From Tyto alba (Eukaryota; Chordata; Aves; Strigiformes; Tytonidae), in NCBI RefSeq assembly GCF_018691265.1, contig NW_024881327.1, forward strand, positions 24,607,936-24,671,935: a DNA stretch of 64,000 nt, read 5' to 3'. Position 1 is the first letter of the stretch, and each line of letters begins with the position of its first letter. Of this stretch, positions 63,414 through 64,000 are shown piece after piece. The position numbers and the translations under genes were made by a program. The notes under the pieces were generated by a model that was given only the letters and a program-made list of their open reading frames with translations, did no database searches and had not been told where the DNA came from.

Positions 63414-64000
63414 GTGAGTATAAAGATTATATTTTCTTAAATTCACTCATGATATCAGGTTGGAGTGAAATAAAAGTATTTTATACTATTCATTACATGG
63501 ATTGAACAAGAGTATATGTGTGACACTGAAAAAAGGGCTAATAATGCAAGTTGTCTCAAGATGCCATTTGAGTGGCAAACAATCCTAGAAGTTTCACATC
63601 TAGAAACACCCTGTTATCAGCTGATTATTATAATAAGCTGAGTTTTTATGTGAGAAAATAAAGGAGCTATTCCACTTTACTTAGGAAGGTAAGGTTTCCT
63701 GAAGTTCTATCACCTGAAACATTTCATAAATCTCATGGAGGATGCAGCCAGAGAAAAAGATGGTTGAATTATGTAGCCTGATTTATGATGCCAGTCACCC
63801 TAGTCATCTTGAGAGGCTAAACTGTTGTGTACTGCAAACAGAGGTATTACCCTACTGAAGGGAGAACATCATTCTAAGGCCAAATTTGGCGAGTGTTTTC
63901 ACACATTGAGGACCAGAGGGAAGCCCCTGAGCAGGCAGACCCTTTCCTGCAGGTGCCAGTTCGTGCTCGGTGGTGAGGAAGGGCAGGTCCAAGAGCTCAG
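63414..64000 (+). other. DLC1: 5' part of the next DLC1 intron
   Basis: Starts with GTGAGT and continues past the window edge. An in-frame TAA lies at 63438-63440 and an AATAAA hexamer at 63657-63662, so a truncated intron-terminated transcript is possible. GC content rises over the last 120 nt (63880-64000), too close to the edge to interpret. Confidence 0.85.

Noticed and set aside
1..64000. CRISPR arrays, tRNA or rRNA genes, bacterial operons, phage or insertion sequences
   Set aside because: None seen. Exon-intron structure, CR1 elements and composition all indicate vertebrate nuclear DNA.

Overview
The window is nuclear DNA from a vertebrate, most likely a bird. The sequence is AT-rich and intron-dominated. 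The only interspersed repeats I can recognise are CR1 retrotransposon fragments, roughly 1.2 kb in all. CR1 also occurs in turtles and crocodilians, but such low repeat density fits a bird best. No prokaryotic features (operons, CRISPR arrays, phage or insertion sequences) are present.

Only one gene is supported: the plus-strand 5' coding part of the long isoform of DLC1 (deleted in liver cancer 1, a Rho GTPase-activating protein). Three coding exons are visible: 18840-20007 (112 nt of 5'UTR, then 352 codons from the ATG at 18952), 60468-60617 (50 codons) and 63273-63413 (47 codons). All junctions are phase 0 with GT-AG borders and give 449 continuous residues of the N-terminal extension. The SAM, RhoGAP and START domains would be encoded downstream of the window.

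Layout: 1-18839 is upstream intron or 5' flank with no recognised gene; one well-bordered 69-nt candidate exon lies at 13833-13901. 20008-60467 is a 40.5-kb intron with four of its own points of interest: three CR1 fragments, several GC-richer islands, unexplained ORFs and perfect palindromes. 60618-63272 and 63414-64000 are introns. The first coding exon carries three upstream ORFs that all stop before the main ATG. Reading through the last donor in the window would give a 457-residue N-terminal-only protein.

I found no new multi-gene system. The most interesting items are the uORF cluster, a possible LD-like helix in the 60468 exon, the candidate short isoform, the candidate exon at 13833, an unexplained 142-codon minus-strand ORF, and a set of perfect palindromes. 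Gene identity rests on recalled similarity to human DLC1 isoform 1; no database search was run.
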